Shown: positions 62,593 to 64,000 of the stretch, piece after piece
How positions within the stretch are numbered: position 1 is the first letter of the stretch
Layout: every line of letters starts with the position of its first letter
Assembly (NCBI GenBank): GCA_025356095.1
Contig: JANXUR010000050.1
Location: forward strand, 1-64,000
Origin: Acidobacteriaceae bacterium
GTDB lineage: Bacteria; Acidobacteriota; Terriglobia; Terriglobales; Acidobacteriaceae
Direction of reading: 5' to 3'
DNA length: 64,000 bases
Program-made: the position numbers and the translations under genes
Notes under the pieces: generated by a model
Seen by the model: the letters and a program-made list of their open reading frames with translations, nothing else
Told to the model about the DNA's origin: nothing
Databases searched by the model: none

Positions 62593-63840
62593 ATGCGGAT
62601 GTTTGCCAATGTTGTACGTCAGTCGCTCGCTACGCTATGGGCGCACAAGCTACGGTCGTTTCTCACCATGTTCGGCATTGCGTGGGGAGTGGGTTCTCTG
62701 CTGCTGCTGGTTGGGCTGGGAGAAGGATTTCGCAGTGGACAAGAGCGCAATCTGGCCGAACTCGGCAAAGATATCATGTTCTGCTTCACCGGGCGGATTC
62801 CCGCCATCGAAGGCAGCCTTGAATCGGGAAAGCTCTACCACTTTTACTACGAAGACGTAGCTGCAGTGCGCGAGCGGGCGCACTATATCCGTAATATCTC
62901 CGCAGTACTGAACCGGCAAGATATTCGCGCGGTTAGCGACTATGGCTCGACCAATGGAGAAGTGTTTGGAATTGACGTGGCATACAACCAGATTCGCACT
63001 CTGCCCATAGGGGTGGGCCGCTGGCTCAACGATGGCGACAACACCGACGGGCGGCGCGTGGCCATCATTGGTAATGAGATGCTGAAGAATATGTTCCCCG
63101 ACCGGCCCGCCGTGGGGAGCAGTATTCTGCTGAACGGCATCCGCTTTCAAGTGATTGGCGTACTGGCCAAGGTGGGCCGCGACGGGCAAAACGGTAGCAA
63201 CAGCCGCATCTTTATTCCCATTCGTACCATGCTAGAGAACTACCCCATGAAGGGGGAGGATGGCGAACGGGCAATTTCGTTCATCAACTACCAGCCGCTG
63301 ACCCGCGACTTGCATGAGCGCGCACAAGCGGAGCTGCACACCATCCTCGCGCAGCGGCATAACTTTGACCCCGCGTTGAAGGACGTTTTTGAGGATCGTG
63401 ACACCATTGAAGGTTCACGCCGCGTGGCCAAGATTTTTGACGCCATGGATTGGTTTCTGGGTGTGGTGGGCATTGTGACGTTGGGACTCGGCGCGATTGG
63501 CGTGGTGAACATCATGCTGGTATCGGTGGCCGAGCGCACGAAGGAGATTGGTCTGCGTAAGGCACTGGGTGCGACGCGGCGCGCCATTTTGACGCAGTTT
63601 TGCATTGAAGGCGCGTTTCTGGCGCTATTTAGCGGCGGATTTGGTTTGCTGATTACCGCAGGGTTCATGACACTGCTCGCGATGGTGCCCGCACCCGACG
63701 GATTTGATACGCCGCGGATTGTGCCCGCTTCGGCGGCAACGGCGATTCTGTCACTTGCGGCAGCGGGCGTAATAGCGGGGCTCTACCCGGCCCGCAAGGC
63801 GGCGATGATGGAACCGGTGGAAGCGCTGCGCTCGGAATAG
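62593..63840 (+). CDS. FtsX/MacB-type ABC transporter permease
   Basis: The 415-aa product has one N-terminal membrane helix, a large periplasmic MacB core domain (about 45-260), and three C-terminal helices. The FtsX motif VVNIMLVSVAERTKEIGLRKALGAT and YPARKAAMMEPVEALR are diagnostic. Such permeases pair with a LolD-type ATPase and a HlyD adaptor for export or transmembrane signalling. The ATG has AAGGA 9 nt upstream. A second permease starts 38 bp after its stop. Confidence 0.93.
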   Translation: MRMFANVVRQSLATLWAHKLRSFLTMFGIAWGVGSLLLLVGLGEGFRSGQERNLAELGKDIMFCFTGRIPAIEGSLESGKLYHFYYEDVAAVRERAHYIRNISAVLNRQDIRAVSDYGSTNGEVFGIDVAYNQIRTLPIGVGRWLNDGDNTDGRRVAIIGNEMLKNMFPDRPAVGSSILLNGIRFQVIGVLAKVGRDGQNGSNSRIFIPIRTMLENYPMKGEDGERAISFINYQPLTRDLHERAQAELHTILAQRHNFDPALKDVFEDRDTIEGSRRVAKIFDAMDWFLGVVGIVTLGLGAIGVVNIMLVSVAERTKEIGLRKALGATRRAILTQFCIEGAFLALFSGGFGLLITAGFMTLLAMVPAPDGFDTPRIVPASAATAILSLAAAGVIAGLYPARKAAMMEPVEALRSE

Positions 63841-63878
63841 TTTATTGCACGTCTGTGGAACCACGAAAGGAAAGCACC

Positions 63879-64000
63879 ATGCTGAACGACATTTTCGCGC
63901 AGGCTTACGCTGCACTCAAGCACAACAAGAGCCGCAGCCTTTTGACTATGCTCGGCATGGCGTGGGGCATCGCCACCGTGGTGCTGCTGCTGGCTTATGG
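63879..64000 (+). CDS. FtsX/MacB-type ABC permease, cut by window end
   Basis: The first 40 codons are visible (start MLNDIFAQAYAALKHNKSRS), with AAAGGAAA 9 nt upstream. RSLLTMLGMAWGIATVVLLL matches the first membrane helix of the neighbouring permease. The two form a tandem pair of paralogues, a common arrangement in Acidobacteriota. The rest lies outside the window. Confidence 0.85.
   Translation, partial: MLNDIFAQAYAALKHNKSRSLLTMLGMAWGIATVVLLLAY

Overview
The window looks like the chromosome of a GC-rich Gram-negative bacterium of the phylum Acidobacteriota, most likely class Terriglobia. This is inferred from gene content: Oar-like TonB-dependent receptors with an N-terminal carboxypeptidase-regulatory-like domain, a GWxTD-domain protein, CRTAC1 (FG-GAP plus ASPIC/UnbV) proteins, a membrane-tethered multihaem cytochrome with TPRs, and short dispersed palindromes. 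No transposase, integrase, phage gene, rRNA or CRISPR array was seen. There is one tRNA (Lys, anticodon CTT).

Layout. 0-7.5 kb: an unrecognised secreted 861-aa protein, a secreted M14 zinc carboxypeptidase, an alpha/beta hydrolase and a Uma2-type nuclease. This stretch carries three copies of a palindromic element, two of them inside coding sequence and in the same reading frame. 7.5-10 kb: an ABC ATPase and its HlyD-type adaptor without a permease. 10.2-16 kb: an 8 x 11-bp tandem repeat, then a GWxTD protein, a plug-less beta-barrel protein, and a short Tat lipoprotein whose gene overlaps an amidase gene. 16-19.3 kb: a TonB-dependent receptor ending in a strong terminator. 20-25 kb: a tyrosine/homogentisate catabolic operon on the minus strand (HPPD, homogentisate dioxygenase, an unknown 307-aa protein, a fragment of an NAD(P)-binding protein, fumarylacetoacetase). 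25.4-33 kb: tRNA-Lys, then a glycan-use locus (LacI regulator, a receptor with a LacI-type operator in its promoter region, a GH2 exo-beta-glucosaminidase-like enzyme). 33-40 kb: a large secreted BNR/propeller protein, a sugar aminotransferase and epimerase pair, and a small secreted protein. 40-46.9 kb: formate-THF ligase, a small membrane protein, class II DNA photolyase, a Crp/Fnr regulator with an N-terminal cysteine cluster, and a GatA-like amidase. 47-55.8 kb: a compact block of pentahaem cytochrome, CRTAC1 protein, TPR-CRTAC1 protein and VOC protein. 56-64 kb: a SurA/PpiD-like foldase, 4-alpha-glucanotransferase, an OlsF-like bifunctional acyltransferase, a small helical protein plus a degenerate 3-hydroxyacyl-CoA dehydrogenase half, and two FtsX/MacB-type permeases, the second cut by the window edge.

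How the genes work together. The tyrosine block covers 4-hydroxyphenylpyruvate to fumarate plus acetoacetate except for a recognisable maleylacetoacetate isomerase; the unknown 307-aa gene sits in that operon. The LacI-receptor-GH2 block is a small regulated uptake and hydrolysis locus, probably for chitosan-type amino-sugar oligomers. The cytochrome/CRTAC1 block is the best candidate for an undescribed system: a haem-bearing membrane protein and two large exported propeller proteins encoded back to back.
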